From the NCBI GenBank assembly GCA_015655485.1, contig JAATEZ010000419.1, positions 1-5,512 of the forward strand: a stretch of 5,512 nucleotides of DNA, in the 5' to 3' direction. Positions 4,442 to 5,512 of the stretch are shown piece by piece. This DNA is from Lactobacillales bacterium. GTDB lineage: Bacteria > Bacillota > Bacilli > Lactobacillales > Vagococcaceae. How positions within the stretch are numbered: position 1 is the first letter of the stretch; each line of letters begins with the position of its first letter. The notes under the pieces were generated by a model. The model was not told where the DNA came from and did no database searches. It saw only the letters and a list, made by a program, of their open reading frames with translations. Made by a program: the position numbers and the translations under genes.

Positions 4442-5473
4442 ATGAAAAACTATCAAGCTTTTGTTCTGGAACAAAACGAAACAAACAAAATCACTGGAAC
4501 GATCCAAACATTACCCGTTCCTCGTTTAGAACCAGAGGAAGTTTTGATCCAAGTAGCCTATTCATCCGTAAATTACAAAGATGCTTTAGCTGCTCAAGCA
4601 AACAGCGGTGTCCTTAAAAAAAATCCGATCACTCCAGGAATCGATGCCAGCGGAACAATCATCGCTTCCGCTACAGATAAATTTTCTGTAGGCGACCAAG
4701 TCATTGCGACTAGCTATGGGATCGGTGTCAGTCAAGACGGCGGGTATGGTCAACTTTTAAAAGTCCCTGCTGCCTGGGTCGTCCTTTTACCTAAACAGTT
4801 GACCTTAAAAACTGCTATGACGATTGGAACAGCCGGTTTGACTGCCGCAATAGCCATTCATACTCTGGAAAAAAATGGATTATCTGAAAATAAACAAGCA
4901 AAAATCCTGATAACTGGAGCTACTGGAGGAGTCGGGAATTTTGCCATTGGTATTTTACACCGCTTAGGTTACAAAAATATTTATGCCCTGACCAGAAAAA
5001 AAACGACTGCGACCGATTATTTACTGAGTCTAGGCGCCACAGAAGTTTTTTCCCCAGATGAATTCGTGCCTAAAACAATAAAACCATTAATGAAACAAAC
5101 TTTCGACCAGCTCATAGATACCGTTGGCGGAGATCAATTAGCAGCCTTATTGCCGCAGCTGAGCTATGGAGGTTCCGCTTGTCTTTGCGGCAATGCTGGC
5201 GGGATAAATATACAGACCACAGTCCTGCCCTTTATTTTAAGAAACATTTCTTTATTCGGCATTGATTCAGTCAACTATGATCATGATGATCGAATTTTAC
5301 TTTGGGAGAAACTGGCTCACGAATATCGCCCTATTGCTCTAGAAAAAATAGCCACAAAAGAAATTGAATTGTCCGACCTTCCATCGGCATTTTCCTTTTT
5401 GATTAATGGGACGTTTATAGGAAGAACAATAGTAAAGATAGCGGATCCATCTGATTATACGACAATTATTTGA
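4442..5473 (+). CDS. Zinc-independent medium-chain oxidoreductase, YhdH/AcuI (acryloyl-CoA reductase-like) family
   Basis: A 343-residue cytoplasmic NADPH-dependent reductase of the quinone oxidoreductase branch of the medium-chain superfamily. The N-terminal catalytic domain carries YSSVNYKDAL (40-49), TPGIDASG (64-71) and FSVGDQVI (81-88). The Rossmann domain has the nucleotide-binding turn GATGGVG at 159-165, followed by LGA (197-199), DTVGG (226-230) and GNAGG (250-254). The C-terminus shows PFILRNISLFGIDSV (263-277) and GRTIV (327-331). The zinc ligands of alcohol dehydrogenases are absent. Characterised relatives (AcuI, E. coli YhdH) reduce acryloyl-CoA; the substrate here is not shown by sequence and may be another enoyl-CoA or a quinone. 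Length is close to the usual 325-340. It is transcribed divergently from the pot operon with no sign of a shared function. Confidence 0.88.
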   Translation: MKNYQAFVLEQNETNKITGTIQTLPVPRLEPEEVLIQVAYSSVNYKDALAAQANSGVLKKNPITPGIDASGTIIASATDKFSVGDQVIATSYGIGVSQDGGYGQLLKVPAAWVVLLPKQLTLKTAMTIGTAGLTAAIAIHTLEKNGLSENKQAKILITGATGGVGNFAIGILHRLGYKNIYALTRKKTTATDYLLSLGATEVFSPDEFVPKTIKPLMKQTFDQLIDTVGGDQLAALLPQLSYGGSACLCGNAGGINIQTTVLPFILRNISLFGIDSVNYDHDDRILLWEKLAHEYRPIALEKIATKEIELSDLPSAFSFLINGTFIGRTIVKIADPSDYTTII

Positions 5474-5498
5474 TTTTTTCGATCAACTTAATCGTTTA

Positions 5499-5508
5499 TG
5501 TCTTGACA
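5499..5508 (+). promoter_or_regulatory. TTGACA hexamer within TGTC-TT-GACA, likely -35 box of the next gene
   Basis: TTGACA at 5503-5508 is a perfect -35 consensus and the last bases of the window follow it, so its -10 box would lie just outside. It also forms half of a small dyad TGTC-TT-GACA. Bases 5474-5498 show only a 5-bp AT-rich dyad (TTGAT/ATCAA) and no convincing terminator for the oxidoreductase. Confidence 0.35.
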
Positions 5509-5512
5509 AATT

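Noticed and set aside
4420..4617. Plus-strand open frame overlapping the start of the oxidoreductase
   Set aside because: It is in another frame of the clearly coding oxidoreductase N-terminus.
5470..5486. TTGAT/ATCAA dyad after the oxidoreductase as a terminator
   Set aside because: The stem is only 5 bp and AT-rich, it includes the stop codon, and no T tract follows it.

Overview
The window reads as a chromosomal segment of a low-GC Gram-positive bacterium of the Lactobacillales, most likely an Enterococcus or close relative. This rests on AT-rich codon use, strong AGGAGG-type ribosome binding sites, and the form of its polyamine transporter: the PotD N-terminus resembles the streptococcal/enterococcal type and carries no lipobox cysteine. 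The genus is an inference and was not tested by any search.

Left and centre (1-3926, all minus strand): a compact five-gene polyamine uptake operon, in transcription order an XRE/cupin (PuuR-like) regulator, potA (ATPase), potB and potC (permeases) and potD (binding protein, cut by the left window edge). Spacings are 21 nt (regulator-potA), 8 nt (potA-potB) and two ATGA overlaps (potB/potC and potC/potD), so it is almost certainly one transcript. A good promoter (TTGAAA, 16 nt, TATACT) lies at 4017-4044. Its leader carries four GTTTA/TAAAC half-sites at 3944-4002, a plausible operator for autoregulation. The system would import spermidine/putrescine, with the regulator sensing intracellular polyamine or a related ligand.

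Middle (3927-4441): about 515 bases separate the operon from a divergent gene, with no convincing full-length gene. They hold the operon promoter and operator, a perfect TATAAT box on the plus strand, a 36-bp imperfect direct repeat in two copies 124 bp apart, a 62-nt imperfect hairpin beginning inside copy 1 and lying between the two copies, and a reading frame that looks like a gene remnant. This is the least explained part of the window.

Right (4442-5473, plus strand): a zinc-independent medium-chain oxidoreductase of the YhdH/AcuI (acryloyl-CoA reductase-like) quinone oxidoreductase family, divergent from the pot operon. Nothing directly links it to polyamine metabolism. The last 39 bases hold no clear terminator and end just after a perfect TTGACA hexamer, probably the -35 box of the next gene.

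I see no defence system, mobile element gene, tRNA, rRNA or CRISPR array. The genes are ordinary; the repeat/hairpin element and the regulator's operator cluster are the parts worth a second look.
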